A stretch of 64,000 nucleotides of DNA from Hyaloraphidium curvatum. Lineage: Eukaryota; Monoblepharomycota; Hyaloraphidiomycetes; Hyaloraphidiales; Hyaloraphidiaceae. Positions 34,293 through 44,885 of this stretch are shown one piece after another. The stretch is from assembly GCA_025558095.1 (NCBI GenBank), contig JAIVFI010000008.1, positions 496,001-560,000 of the forward strand. Reading direction: 5' to 3'. Position numbers and translations under genes: made by a program. The notes below the pieces were generated by a model. That model made no database searches and was not told the DNA's origin. It saw nothing but the letters and a program-made list of their open reading frames with translations. Positions within the stretch are counted from its first letter, which is position 1; the number at the start of each line of letters is the position of its first letter.

Positions 34293-37200
34293 ATGGACGA
34301 CGGGGGAGAATCTACGTTCTTCAAAGACCTCCTTCGCCGTTTTGCTTGGAGCCCTGGGTTGCCCTTGACGCACACGCGGACTGCGAGCGATACATTCTCC
34401 AAGCTTTCTGTGCCCGTCGGCGAGCGGGACATCTTCCACCGTGCCATGATGACCGAGATTCTGAAACCGACCAGCGAGAGGTCAATGTTGCTCGACTTTG
34501 CCGAGAACATAGACTTCCACCCCGGACGCCTATACTTTGACATTGTTCTCCCTCACGATCACATGAGCGAAATCTACGACGCGTACTTGGCAGAGGAATG
34601 GGACGAGCATATCGTATTGAGGAAACTGGTCGAGGCTACAAGATCCGTGGTGAAAGGGTGGTTTCGGGATGACGACGTCCGAAGCCGTGTCTTCAGCCGC
34701 ATGGACAAGCGACACTACCGCATCGTGTTCACAAACATCCTGTCTCCTCCGGAACTGACCAAGTTGATTGCAAGGCGGTTGAACGACTATTTCAACGGGT
34801 ACATGTCACTTCCATCGGTGTTCAAGATCGTCGATACCGCGACCGACACGATCATGTTTGGATCCCAGCTCCCCATCGTACTTCCGCCACCGGTTCGCAC
34901 CCAGCTGCGTCTTTTCGACACGTTTTACGATTTCAATCCAACCCCCGCACCGATTCCTGTCAACAACTGGATCGATCTGCGCGCTACGAGGGCCTTTCAG
35001 TTGCTCGACCGAAAACTCGTCCCGATCGCACTCGCCGACATGAGCGATGCCGATTGGGACAGCGTTGGTTGCTCCCTCGTATCGACAAGGACACCGCGCT
35101 TTCGATTTTTCACAGAGTTCATTGGTCACCTGCCGACTTTTCCGAAACGACGGACGAACTGAGCACCATGGTCTTGCGGATTGAGGACAATGAAGCCAGC
35201 AATGCCCTGTCGACGTTTGCAAGGGACGCACTCTACCAATTCACGGGAATGAGATCGCGCCCGTTTTATCGATCGAACGTCGGGACCAATCCGTTTATCT
35301 GGGCGTACGTCAATGTGACCGTGTGCATCATTTGCCGGCACAGGCACGGCTACGATCGCAAGTGTGGGCTGACACGAACCACAGACATGCCAGAACACCT
35401 TTTGGACAAGACGCTTTGGTTCCAGCTGTTTTTCAACTCTGGGCGGGCGTATCTTCACTGTGCGCGCGAAGGAGACGCCCTCTGCAAGTCGAAACGCTTC
35501 CGTCTCACTCCCAAGCAGACGTCGATGTTGCGCACCATGGGAGGTTTTCCTCGGGTCGCAGATTCCGTCGCTATCCGCGCGCTCGAACCGAACCTGAGAC
35601 TTCTGAACGGTCGCCGGGATTTCGACATTGTCAGCGTCGGACCTCTCCGTACGACTGGAAACTTTCGAATTATGGTCTTGGAAGGCGAAGAATCGAGCAT
35701 TTCCATTTCGAGAGAAGAACATGACGTTTACATGGCGCGTCACATTGGAGTGGGATCTTCTGCTGCTACAAGTGTCATGATCATCGACCCGTCGCTGGCA
35801 GCCCCGATCCTCGGCATCAACGACTGTGATGGAGACGAAGAGCCAGAGACGATTGCAATCGACGTCGTAGAAACGACCGACGACGAATACGCGGCAGCCG
35901 AGCGGTGTGCAAGGGACGCCATCATTAAAACGCTGGATGACCCTCAAGGGATGAGTGGGCACGTTATCGTCGCCAAGATCGTCGATCCGGACGGAAGATA
36001 CCACTACATGTGCAGGCAGTCAAACGTCGGGTGTTTGCCAGAATCGATCGCGGCATCGTCAGCGTGTACGGGCCCGATGTCAAGCGCGCGAGGAGTCAGG
36101 CCATTCTGAAGTCTGCAAGCGACACACTCTTCAAATCGGAAACGCAACCCGGGATCATGCATCACGTCGAATACAGCAAAGTTTTGCAGGAAGCGAAGGC
36201 GGTCGCTGCCAGGATTGCCGGCGAAGATTCAGTTTGGCGCAAAATGCAGAAAGTCACCACGGAACTCGGCAGATGCTTCAGATCGGAATTATCGTCCTTC
36301 ATGCGATCCGAACACTGCATCAAGTGCATGAAAGGATGCTTTGTCGTGATCGTTTCGAGGTTCGGCGTTCAGATCGAGTGCACACATAATTGCGGCTTCA
36401 AGCACCCGTCGGACGACCCCGTTCCTTTCGATCCATCGTCTGCCCCCAATCTCTCGGCTTTCCTCGTACGTTTTTGCCCACTGACACACGCAATACTCTA
36501 CTGATCTCCAATGGCAGGGAATGAAATTCGTACCCACCGACGACAAGGAGACTCTGGAACTCGCCGAACACGTCCCGGGCCCTGACGAAAAACTGTGCCG
36601 TGAAGTGGCGACCGCCAAGTTCGACCCGAAGAAAGAATTCAACGATCAAGGACGGCTCGTCGATTACCTCAACACATTCTTTTCCGTGATCAACGGTTCG
36701 AAAAGCATCCTTTACAGGGAAACACTGACAAGTCCGTGGAAAGAGTACACGGAAGCGGAGCTCAAGCAGCATCTCAGGACGGAGATCCCGGTGGTCCGGA
36801 AAAACACCAAGAAACAGCTCGAACTGTTCGACATCTTTTCGATGAACCGGAACCGAAACATCATGGATTGGGTAAAGGATATCAAGGAAGACATCGCCAC
36901 TCCCCAAAACTGGCTTTCTGTGCTTGCGTCGCATGTCGTAGATGCGACCGAGCCGTTCCGATTCGGCGATTACGTCGTCGACCTTCAAGGAATTCGACCT
37001 GGTTGTGCGGCGTGGGTGGACTACGTGGCTCTCGAAGCGATTTGGAAAACCTTTGCGACTCCTGGAATGCCCATGTTCAACTCCATTACTGGTTCGACCA
37101 AACAACACACGCCTCAAAAGGAGATCCTGGTGGCTTTCAGAGACGTGATCGGCGGTCTTCCAGATGGACACCCGTGCAAAGGACTCACAGTCGACATCAA

Positions 37201-37312
37201 ACGGAGAGGCTTGGGCCTACAAAGCGCCTCGGAACCCAAGGTGAAGGCTGCGTTTGGTGTCACGGAGGTTTCGTGTTACGCTCTGAAATTTGAGAGGGTC
37301 AGTGTGGTATAG
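34293..37312 (+). pseudogene. Decayed primase gene lacking its SF3 helicase core
   Basis: The layout follows the intact gene at 10189 but is broken. A first frame (to about 35060) has the primase start (GRLYFDIVLPHDH, HYRIVFTNIL). A frameshift near 35050-35080 leads to a second frame with a zinc-binding region (VCIICRHRHGYDRKC, then LHCAREGDALC). Another shift near 36012-36020 leads to a third frame with a second ribbon (EHCIKCMKGC, ECTHNCGFKH). A 52-nt intron (36466..36517) leads to the last frame with the D5_N-like part (LVDYLNTFFSVI). There the sequence jumps near 36880 from FSMNRNRNIMDWVKDI straight to the region matching the far C terminus of the intact gene (IKRRGLGL, ESKK-like end). 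Walker A, B and sensor motifs are absent. Inverted repeats bound the unit. Non-functional as a helicase; primase activity is doubtful. Confidence 0.75.
36466..36517 (+). other. Intron in the decayed primase gene (52 nt)
   Basis: Donor GTACGT, acceptor GGCAG, with CTGAC inside. It joins two frames at phase 0, and the donor is the same as in the transposase intron at 827. The intact paralogue has no intron at this point but one near its N terminus. Confidence 0.65.
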
Positions 37313-37346
37313 AGCTGATATCAGAGGAATTTATCATCACTACATC

Positions 37347-37589
37347 GGTTCCACGAGTTCCGACTGTTCCTGGAATTCCAACACCGTTATCTCCAGTCTC
37401 TGGACTCGGACCCGGAATCTTCCATCAGATTTACCGACCCGAAAACAACACATCACCACGAAAGTAAAGTGTCACCACAAACCCCTGCCAAACACTGTTC
37501 CATCAGTTCCGACTGTTCCTGGAGTTCCAACTCCGTTATCCACAGTCTCTGGACTCGGACCCGGAATCGTCCATCAGATTTACCGACCA
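37347..37589 (+). repeat. Right inverted repeat: two copies facing the left pair
   Basis: Copies at 37347-37440 and 37498-37589 share GAGTTCCGACTGTTCCTGGA-like cores and CAGTCTCTGGACTCGGACCC. They are the inverse of the units at 33857-34065. A lone AAGTGTCACCAC unit of the promoter family sits between them. Confidence 0.75.
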
Positions 37590-37757
37590 GAAGTAGACTA
37601 CATAGTCTACATACACGTCGAGGTGCGCGGTAAACTGCTCTTTCCGCCGTGTGGTGTGTTCCAAGGCGACTCTTTGGCCGAGTTCAAGCAGTGCTCACCA
37701 TGCAAGGCTCGAATGTACTGTTCCAAGGATTGCATCGTTTTGCTGCGACTTCGATGA
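37590..37757 (+). pseudogene. MYND-type zinc-finger fragment
   Basis: The translated end (CGVFQGDSLAEF, then CSPCKARMYCSKDC) fits the second half of a MYND finger, C-x-x-C-x4-Y-C-x3-C, a protein-interaction module common in fungi. The frame stops just after, without the final His and Cys, and no intact gene surrounds it. Probably a gene remnant next to the right inverted repeat. Confidence 0.35.
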
Positions 37758-37896
37758 CGATTCGGCGCAACACGTCACGAGAAGACGCGATTGGCTAGTT
37801 TGACTCAAGTGCAACGGATCCGTGGTTTTGATTCCATTGGAACAATTCCCGTCTGTTCGGCGGTAATGAATATAGTCCATGGTGATACCAAACTGA

Positions 37897-38514
37897 CTAC
37901 TTTAGAGATGAGCCTTTGTAGTTGTAACTGTCCTCTCCAAACGCCCCCGTCTTTTTGAATAACTTTGCCTCGTAGCCACTGACGCTGTCGGAGCCTTGCA
38001 TATCTGCCCATGACTTCCACACTCCTTGGCCAACCAACCAGTCGACTCGATCGCAAGCCTCGAAACCGAGCCTCTTGCAATGCTCGACAAACCTTCGTGA
38101 CTCCTGCTGACTGCTCTCAGAGTACATGAAGAACCAGCGCTCCACAAAGAAAAGGTAGCCACCTTCCTTCAAAGCCCCGTGTGCAGCGCGCAAGAAAGGA
38201 TCCGGTGAAGGACCCATGGATGCCATGCAAAGAACAACACAGTCGAAGTTTCCCTCCCATTTCCCATCAATGTCCCAGTCAGGGTCTCGAAAGTCTACCA
38301 CGTGGATCATGTCCGGAGCCCACTGCTGTCCATCATCCAGGGTTGAGTAGAGATCAAAGTTGGTCACAGTCACCAGATCGTTCTGCACACTGCTGGCAAG
38401 CACACGATTTGGCCCACAGCCAAAATCGGCCACCGACGCTTCTGTTGACCATTGTCGTGCAGTCAGCAGGCGAGCAATAACCTTGGCGGGTCGGTTGACA
38501 GGGTCATCATTCAT
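37897..38514 (-). CDS. RRP8-like SAM-dependent methyltransferase (205 aa)
   Basis: VADFGCGPNR (residues 28-37) is the SAM-binding motif I, TNFDLYS the acidic motif II region, and FDCVVLCMASMGPSPDPFLR (about 90-109) matches the V-D-x-x-V-F-C-L-S-L-M-G-T signature of RRP8-type methyltransferases. GALKEGGYLFFVERW and a GF-containing C-terminal segment follow, as in the family. RRP8 methylates N1 of an adenine in large-subunit rRNA in the nucleolus. This short version lacks the N-terminal extension, so the substrate is open. It lies 57 bp after the P-loop gene fragment and in the same direction as the primase, suggesting one functional block. Confidence 0.72.
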   Translation of the reverse strand: MNDDPVNRPAKVIARLLTARQWSTEASVADFGCGPNRVLASSVQNDLVTVTNFDLYSTLDDGQQWAPDMIHVVDFRDPDWDIDGKWEGNFDCVVLCMASMGPSPDPFLRAAHGALKEGGYLFFVERWFFMYSESSQQESRRFVEHCKRLGFEACDRVDWLVGQGVWKSWADMQGSDSVSGYEAKLFKKTGAFGEDSYNYKGSSLK

Positions 38515-38571
38515 CCACCTGCGGGATCATTGTCATCAGCATTCGCTACAGGTTCTTGCTGAACGACACTT

Positions 38572-39205
38572 TTACGCTTCAAACAACTTGTGGTAGTTCA
38601 GCCAGCCGTCGTAATCGGGAGTCTCCTGGCCTTTGTACCAAGCCTTGTTCATCTCCATGAAGCGTGTTGACACATGACCGACTTGACGGTCCGCCACATC
38701 GGGTGCATGTAGTACTTGCGGAACGTCCTCGTCTTCAATCTCGAAGATGCCCTCCAGAGGCGGTGGGAAGCCGCGTGTTGGAACTTCCCTACCTCGCGGA
38801 AGATCCCGCGAATCACACATGAGGCGCAGGAAGTGAAGAATAGCACCGGTCTTCCCGCTCTGCGGCTGAGCCCAAAGGAGCAGCACCCTTTTGGAGGGAT
38901 CAAAGCCCAGAACAGCGCTGGTTTTCTTCGGTTCCATAACGACACCAGCCTGCGTTAGTTGGGCCGCTTTGCTCTTTGCAGTTATCTCTCTGCGGACCTC
39001 AGGTGCGTCGTCACGAACAAGACGGTCAAAGGCCGCGTAGGATTCCGGTACGTTGTGGTCGTAAGCGGCCTCTGAAGAAAGCAATACGGGTCTCGTTCCG
39101 CCGTTACCGAACGCCCGTCCAATCTCTTGATGGAAAACGTCCAGCAAGCCGACTTTCTTTGTGAAGCGTGCACGCTCGTCGTAGTAAATGACATTGGCCC
39201 CGAAG
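38572..39205 (-). pseudogene. P-loop protein, frameshifted from the upstream primase frame
   Basis: The frame carries FGANVIYYDERARFTKK, which overlaps the end of the primase frame and must follow it by a shift near 39190-39205. It continues through LSSEAAYDHNVPESY to a Walker A motif, VLLLWAQPQSGKTGAILHF, and stops at 38572. The P-loop context resembles helicase-type NTPases, but no Walker B or later helicase motifs follow, so it looks truncated. It could be the broken C-terminal half of a primase-NTPase fusion or a separate gene that lost its start. Confidence 0.5.
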
Positions 39206-41269
39206 ATCGCAGAAGGACTCGTCGCTTCCCCGCTCGATCGCCGCTCCGACCATGATCAGTCCGGCTTCGTCGCTCAATTCCGGGCAAATCTTCTGCACGA
39301 TCTCGCGCATCGACTCATCCGCTCGGAACTCCACGGCAATCTCGGCAAGACCCAATCCTGCACTGGTGACCACTTCCTTGCACTCGCCGGAACGGTGATG
39401 CAGCATGAACAGCTTCCCTTGCTCCAGCCGCACCGTCCAGCCCTTTTCCGGGCCGGCGACCCAGAACGTGGTGCCGTTGCAAACGCCTCTCCGGACAGGA
39501 GCCGACGACAGGGCCCTGGCCAGTTCTTCGCCACCCAACGGTGTCAGGTCGCGTACCAGCGTCTCGGATGGCACCTTGACACACGTGACGGCATCGGCCT
39601 TCACCTTGCACATCCCCGTGACGACGTCCTTGAGCTTGCGCGTCGTCATGTTGCGAATGGGATCCTTGTTGAGCAGCCCGCAGGCGTGACAGTAGAGGCT
39701 GATGCCACCGTAAAAGACGAACCCCCTCAATTGCGCACCGTGGCACTTGAAACAATGGCCGACGGCATCGAAATTGACGCTTGAAACGCCGAGCTCGGTC
39801 ATGCGACGCAGGTAACCGCAGAACTGCGACAGGCCCCTGATGTAGCTGCCGATCTGCTTCCGGGCGGACTCCACGCCTCCCTTCACCGCCTCCTCCTCGG
39901 CACACGTCATTCCCGTCGGGAATTTCAGGTCCAAGTCGGGAGGAATCTTGACCGTTTCGCTCTTTCCACCCTTCCAGCAATCGGCGTCGCTGCAATGAAC
40001 GGATGCGCCTCTGCGGGTGACGAGCATGTAGGTCTTGCTCTTGGCGTGGTTCTTGCCATTGGAGCACGGACGACCCCTGTGGTCCAGCGGCACAAAGATC
40101 GCACCGTCTCTCATGTGCCTCGAGCCGCACGGTACGAGATTGTAGGAAGCGCCCAAGGGGGTCGACTTTTTGCAGTGTTCCAACAGCGCCAGCACAGCCT
40201 TGTCCTGCTCGGGAGTGAGACGTGTTTTGGGTCGGTGGTGTACGATGTCGCCCATCCTAGTGCTTAGCTCAAGGGAAACGCGGTGGTAATCGAAATGCTC
40301 AGGGTTGGGCCGGATGCGAAACTGGTGGAAGCGATCGAACGAAGGCGAAGATTCCAGGCTTCCGTCGGCGGCAAATGGCAGATACCTGGAATCCGGTCCC
40401 TGCCCTGGCTTGATGGCTCCGAGCAGGCGCAACCCCCCCGTGTAGATGTTGGCGTCAAACACCTTGCCAATGTCTACCCCGACGACTTGCTTGAACCACT
40501 CGGCCGGGTCCACAATCCCGTAGCGTTGTCCAAAGAACTCGTCGATGGCCTCGGCCAGAATCCGTTGTGCCATGGTAGCGGTCGTGGCAAAGAACGGGAA
40601 GTTTCCGTGGATCTTTCCAGGTTGGTCTGCCCTGCCAGCAACGGCGTAAAACGGGTACCAGGTCGGGTCGACCGACTGCACGAGCTCGACCATTTCTCCG
40701 TCCGCTTCAGGCTTGCCCGCTTCGTCTTCCGCCGTCCTTTTTGATTTCTCCACCTTTTCATCATCCTCCTCGCCCCCCGAAACCATCCCGACGCCGTCCA
40801 CCATGCCTTCGATAATGGACCCGATCGAGTCCGCAAAACGTTCCGCAAAGGCTCCCGACGACAAGCCACCGAGACCGTCCGAGAACCGATTCCACTGATG
40901 ACGGTCCATGTCCGCGTCGAAAGACATGGTCAAACAAAGACCGTAGCGCGGGTGGTCCAAGACTCGCTCGTCGCACGGGACGTTGGCTGCCTTGCCGGCA
41001 TTTCCAATCAGGTGTTTCCACAGCGAGTAGCTGATCTTGCCGTGGATTCCGGGTTCCATGGTTCTGTCGGGAAACCCCCACCGGGGCCCGCTGTCCATGG
41101 TCGTGAAGGCAGCGGGAACGCCATCCTTGCACCTTGGCACGATCTCGTCGAAATGACGATGGTCTAGATGCAGAGACCCTCCGGGCAGCAAGGAAGGGAC
41201 CGGGTCCTTCCAGTTGCGGTGCTTTGCGCGGTACTGGAACACGATCTCTTTCATCACCGCAGAGGTCAT
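39104..41269 (-). CDS. AEP primase with two zinc-binding regions (up to 721 aa)
   Basis: AEP motifs are complete: MSFDADMD (D-x-D, residues 115-122), PGKIHGNFP (s-x-H, about 218-226) and FDANIYTGGLRLLGAIKP (h-D plus LR-x-x-G-x-x-K, 271-288). A UL52-type zinc region follows (CGSRHMRDGA, then CSNGKNH, HCSDADC, residues 381-431), then a C-x2-C pair set (GHCFKCHG, LYCHACG, 505-530). An acidic insert at 165-195 looks disordered. The last 40 codons before 39104 are probably read in the wrong frame because a frameshift near 39200 leads into the P-loop segment. It synthesises RNA/DNA primers in its family. There is no array of 14-bp units upstream, unlike the copy at 10189, so it may belong to a different element. 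Confidence 0.78.
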   Translation of the reverse strand: MTSAVMKEIVFQYRAKHRNWKDPVPSLLPGGSLHLDHRHFDEIVPRCKDGVPAAFTTMDSGPRWGFPDRTMEPGIHGKISYSLWKHLIGNAGKAANVPCDERVLDHPRYGLCLTMSFDADMDRHQWNRFSDGLGGLSSGAFAERFADSIGSIIEGMVDGVGMVSGGEEDDEKVEKSKRTAEDEAGKPEADGEMVELVQSVDPTWYPFYAVAGRADQPGKIHGNFPFFATTATMAQRILAEAIDEFFGQRYGIVDPAEWFKQVVGVDIGKVFDANIYTGGLRLLGAIKPGQGPDSRYLPFAADGSLESSPSFDRFHQFRIRPNPEHFDYHRVSLELSTRMGDIVHHRPKTRLTPEQDKAVLALLEHCKKSTPLGASYNLVPCGSRHMRDGAIFVPLDHRGRPCSNGKNHAKSKTYMLVTRRGASVHCSDADCWKGGKSETVKIPPDLDLKFPTGMTCAEEEAVKGGVESARKQIGSYIRGLSQFCGYLRRMTELGVSSVNFDAVGHCFKCHGAQLRGFVFYGGISLYCHACGLLNKDPIRNMTTRKLKDVVTGMCKVKADAVTCVKVPSETLVRDLTPLGGEELARALSSAPVRRGVCNGTTFWVAGPEKGWTVRLEQGKLFMLHHRSGECKEVVTSAGLGLAEIAVEFRADESMREIVQKICPELSDEAGLIMVGAAIERGSDESFCDLRGQCHLLRRACTLHKESRLAGRFPSRDWTGVR

Positions 41270-42467
41270 GATGCCAGGGGTGAGTCGGAAGTCCGAGTGC
41301 TGTTATTACTTGTATCGAAATTACTGCTTATGAACGAATTTGGACTTTCGGCAAAGTAATGCGAGTCATCCAAACGCGTGGGTTGCGGGGCTGTAGTTGT
41401 CATCACGAGTCACACAACAATGTGAGTAGTTGGCAACCCATCGAAAAGCCGCCGGCCTTCCGTCCCGTCTCCACACAAACGGTCCCGCCTCCCTTCCTTG
41501 CCCAACTTCCCGCTGTCGACTGCGGCTATGGAACGAAACGGACTTCCGGAACGTGCGCACCCAACGCCAGAAGACCGCTCCGGCAAAAGGTCCCGCAGCG
41601 GCGACACCACTTTTGAGGAGGACGTTCTGGAGAATGCGCTGGCGAGAAAACGGACGGAGGCCACCATTAGCCTTCGGGAACGAGATCCTAGCTCCTGTTC
41701 AAGGAAGATAACGTTGGCTTCGTGGGCAACTCCGGAATATGTTGGTCAACGCTGGTGCAGGCGATCAACAGGATAGTGCAATCGAGTCTTTCCGATCATG
41801 GAAAAACGGTGGACAAGTATTCACTTGAAGCAAGTGCACCTATTATTTGGGATTTACCGGGGTTTTGGCATTCAAGATCCTCGCTAAGGGTACTTGGAAA
41901 TATTCTATCTGGACTGCTGTATTTCAAGCATTTGATTTTGGTTCTGCCCCTTTTGTTCAGCGCCCAACTGCCTCTGGACTCCTCTTGAAGGCACAGTATT
42001 GAAGCAGTGGACGGACTCCCGAGTGATTGTCGAGAGGAATCAATTGTCGTCAATGGCGTGGAGGATCGCCGTGACGAGCTGAAACGGAAGGCTCCGGGTA
42101 CAGGGAGGCAGAATTGGAACACCGTGTCCGGGTCGAGGTCAGATGGAAGCTCACACCCGTGATGGATCTTTTTTTTGGCGACCATACCAGGCCACCTGCG
42201 TTTCTAAATGTCCGTCGATCGGTGGCTACAGCGCGATAAGGAACGATCAATCGCTCTTGTTCGCCCTCGTCATTAGGGACGCTGCACCAGCCCGCAGAAC
42301 ACAAGGACGCTCCCGAAAGGCGGCTACAACGCGGGACGCGCCGGTCGACGCTAGTACGGCCGCGAGTGCACGCTACCATTCACACGCGGAAAATCCCACC
42401 TAAAACCAACTCTTAGGTAGTATATTAGGACTGGGATGACGTCACGTTCCTTTGCACCGCCCTCCGA
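41270..42467. other. Transition region with one weak ORF
   Basis: A plus-strand ORF at 41528-41776 begins MERNGLPERAHPTPEDRSGK and reads as protein for about 60 residues, then loses character, so it may be the 5' stump of a gene divergent from the primase. Sequence composition becomes A/T-richer after 41.7 kb. No repeat array or TATA box of the virus-like type is seen. A virus-host junction probably lies here. Confidence 0.35.
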
Positions 42468-44468
42468 TCAGACAATCATGCCGGGCAACCATTCCTTCAT
42501 GGCCTTAACGGCAAACGAGAGCGAGCCGCTCTCGTTGACAATGATCACCGCGGCACCGCCTGTCTCAGTATTGTACGCCGTGCGCGTCTCCCACCCGATT
42601 GCCTGGCCGTCGTGCCCGATCCATCCGCTGCCGAAGCTCTCCATCCCCAGGCCATACATAATGCTGCCTCCGTTGATGGGCCTGAAGGCGAGCCGTGCAG
42701 CCGCGGTTGCCTTACTCAGCTCGGCCGTGCCCAGCGCCGTGCCCGCCCATTTACCCAGGTCGGCGACGGTCGAGTACATGGCCCCCGCGGCCTGGCCCCA
42801 CGACGTCACGTCGTCCTGTTGTTCCGAGCCGAGCTCGACCTCAAGACCCTGGATCGCGAGCGAAAACTGGCCAAAGGCGTAGTTGTAGCCGCGCGAAAAG
42901 GGAGCAGGCATGGCCCGGTCGCCAGGCTTGGGGAGCGCCGTGTCGGTGAGACCCTTGACCCGGACGTTACGCGTGACAAGGTCAAAGATGGTCTGGCCCG
43001 TTAGGTTGCGCGCAATCTCGCCTAGCATGATGTAGTTGGTGTTGGAGTACGTCGCATCACCTCGGGCGGTGGCGTTGGCAAGGCCTGCTCTGATCAGCTC
43101 GTCTGCCGTGTAGATCTTGGAAGGGTTGTTCCACGCGTCGTTGATAATGGGGTCGACGGCGGCGTAATCAGGGAACCCGCTGCGCATGCCAATCAGCTCT
43201 CCGAGGGTGACGTCGGCCGTGTACGAGTGGGCCTTGGCAACATGGGGCAGGAGCACGGAAACCGTGTCTGTTAGCTTGATCCTGCCGACATCGACGAGCT
43301 TGAGGATCTCGGTGGCCACGAACGTCTTTGTGCAGGACCCGATGCGGCTGTGGTCCACCGTGGTCGCGTTGGTAGCGTTGGTCGCTTCTGTCATATTTGT
43401 TGCATTGGCCTTCGTCCAAGCCAGGCCGTCCGAAACGATTGCCCAACCCTTGGCTGGGTCCCATATGCCGACCCACACAGCGGGAATGTTCCCATCCATG
43501 TCTTGGATCAGGTTCGATAGCGTCTTTTGCAAGGCCGCTTTCGTCGTGGTGTTCATGGGAGTCTTTGTCGTCGTCGGGCCGGTCCACAGCTCGGACGTGT
43601 CATTGACGTTGCCGTTGGGCTTAGCAAATTCAGCGTCGTAGTAGGTGCCGAGGGCCTGGGCAAAATCGGTGCGGAAGGCCGGCTGGGCGCAGTACTGCGG
43701 GTTGTCGCGGATGAAGGCGGCAATGTCGATGCCGTGGGCGCTGGCCGGGATGCAGATGCCACAGGCGCGGACCTGGTCGCACGCACAGGCCAGACCGTCG
43801 ACGATCACGGCAGTTTCGTCTCTCCAGCAGGCACAGGCCGGCCCGGGCGGCTTGTTGACAGCACAAGCGGACGCCGTCTGGCGCGCTGTCTTGCTCGAGG
43901 CAGTTCCAAGGACGGCGGCTACGGTGATCGGCACGCCAAAGCACTTGTCAAGGCTGTGGCAGGTGCTGTTGAAGCAGCAGCCGGACAAGCACTGCGAGAA
44001 GTCCATGGAGCGCGAACACGTGAAGCCGACGGGACCTCCGGACGGTGGGCCAAAGCAACTTGCGGCCGAGCTGCACGTTCCATTGAAGCAGCAACCTGAA
44101 TCACACTGGTCGGGCGACGAGGCCGAGCAAGGCGTTCCGTCGTTGGGCTTCCAATCACCGAAGCAGCGCTCCCGTGCCGCGCACGTGCCGTTGAAGCAGC
44201 AGCCAGTAACGCAGGCGCCGTACGCGGAGGCGGCGCAGGGTGAGCCACGGGCGCGGCCCGCGGCGGTGACGGGGCTGTCGGCGGCAGCGTAGGCGCTTTT
44301 GCAAACGCTGGCCACGGAGCAGCGGCCAGCAATGCAGCACAGGGATCCACAGGCACCATGGGCCGCACAGGTGGCGCCGGTGGGTGACTGGGCCTGAGCG
44401 GGCATAGCGAAAGCAACGATCATAAAAAGGGCGGCGGTGGAGAGAGAGGCCGGCAGTGCCCGCATCAC
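42468..44468 (-). CDS. Secreted serine hydrolase of the beta-lactamase/S12 family with Cys-rich modules (666 aa)
   Basis: A signal peptide (LSTAALFMIVAFAMPAQAQ) is followed by about four Cys-rich modules of the type CDSGCCFNGTC...CFG (residues 34-178), then a further Cys-rich linker. The catalytic domain has SxxK at Ser378-Lys381 (GSCTKTF), YxN at 474-476 (YSNTNY) and HxG at 619-621 (GHDGQAIG), the active-site triad of class C beta-lactamase-like enzymes, D-aminopeptidases and esterases. It is an extracellular hydrolase; the substrate cannot be told. Similar Cys modules are frequent in secreted proteins of zoosporic fungi (from memory). Intron-free frame. Divergent from the other Cys-rich gene 417 bp away. 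Confidence 0.8.
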   Translation of the reverse strand: MMRALPASLSTAALFMIVAFAMPAQAQSPTGATCAAHGACGSLCCIAGRCSVASVCKSAYAAADSPVTAAGRARGSPCAASAYGACVTGCCFNGTCAARERCFGDWKPNDGTPCSASSPDQCDSGCCFNGTCSSAASCFGPPSGGPVGFTCSRSMDFSQCLSGCCFNSTCHSLDKCFGVPITVAAVLGTASSKTARQTASACAVNKPPGPACACWRDETAVIVDGLACACDQVRACGICIPASAHGIDIAAFIRDNPQYCAQPAFRTDFAQALGTYYDAEFAKPNGNVNDTSELWTGPTTTKTPMNTTTKAALQKTLSNLIQDMDGNIPAVWVGIWDPAKGWAIVSDGLAWTKANATNMTEATNATNATTVDHSRIGSCTKTFVATEILKLVDVGRIKLTDTVSVLLPHVAKAHSYTADVTLGELIGMRSGFPDYAAVDPIINDAWNNPSKIYTADELIRAGLANATARGDATYSNTNYIMLGEIARNLTGQTIFDLVTRNVRVKGLTDTALPKPGDRAMPAPFSRGYNYAFGQFSLAIQGLEVELGSEQQDDVTSWGQAAGAMYSTVADLGKWAGTALGTAELSKATAAARLAFRPINGGSIMYGLGMESFGSGWIGHDGQAIGWETRTAYNTETGGAAVIIVNESGSLSFAVKAMKEWLPGMIV

Positions 44469-44885
44469 CGATGAGATGCTGATGACCTAGTCTGTAGTCT
44501 TCGGGTTTCGCCAAAAGGTACCGTCAGTGTGGGGTTGAGGGTCCATACTTCGGTCGCTGCATCGGATGTCTCGAAAAGGAATGTCTCCGGTCAGTACATT
44601 CCCAAAGTAACTGATACCGCCCGCAAGCAGACGTAGGTTCCCGTTGAGGGAGTGAGTGCAAGCGTTCCTCTCTTGGTTTCGTTACGGCCGAGATAGAGGT
44701 TAAGGTTGTTCGTGTACGCCTTGATTGCAGAGGGAAGGGAGTGGGGAATTATCCCTTTGTGAATCAGATCGGTTTCTGAGGATAGGGATCATCGGCTGCC
44801 CATTTTGGGAAGGTAGGGGTGTGACTTACGCCACACAACTCGAGTCAGAGGAACAGGACATGGCCCTTGTCTTGTAAAGACTAGC

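Noticed and set aside
36012-36020. A further intron in the decayed primase gene
   Set aside because: No GT donor and AG acceptor near the frame change give an in-frame join; a one-base frameshift is simpler.
38572-39205. Naming the P-loop fragment as an SF2 helicase
   Set aside because: Only a Walker A motif is visible; the order and spacing of other helicase motifs do not fit.
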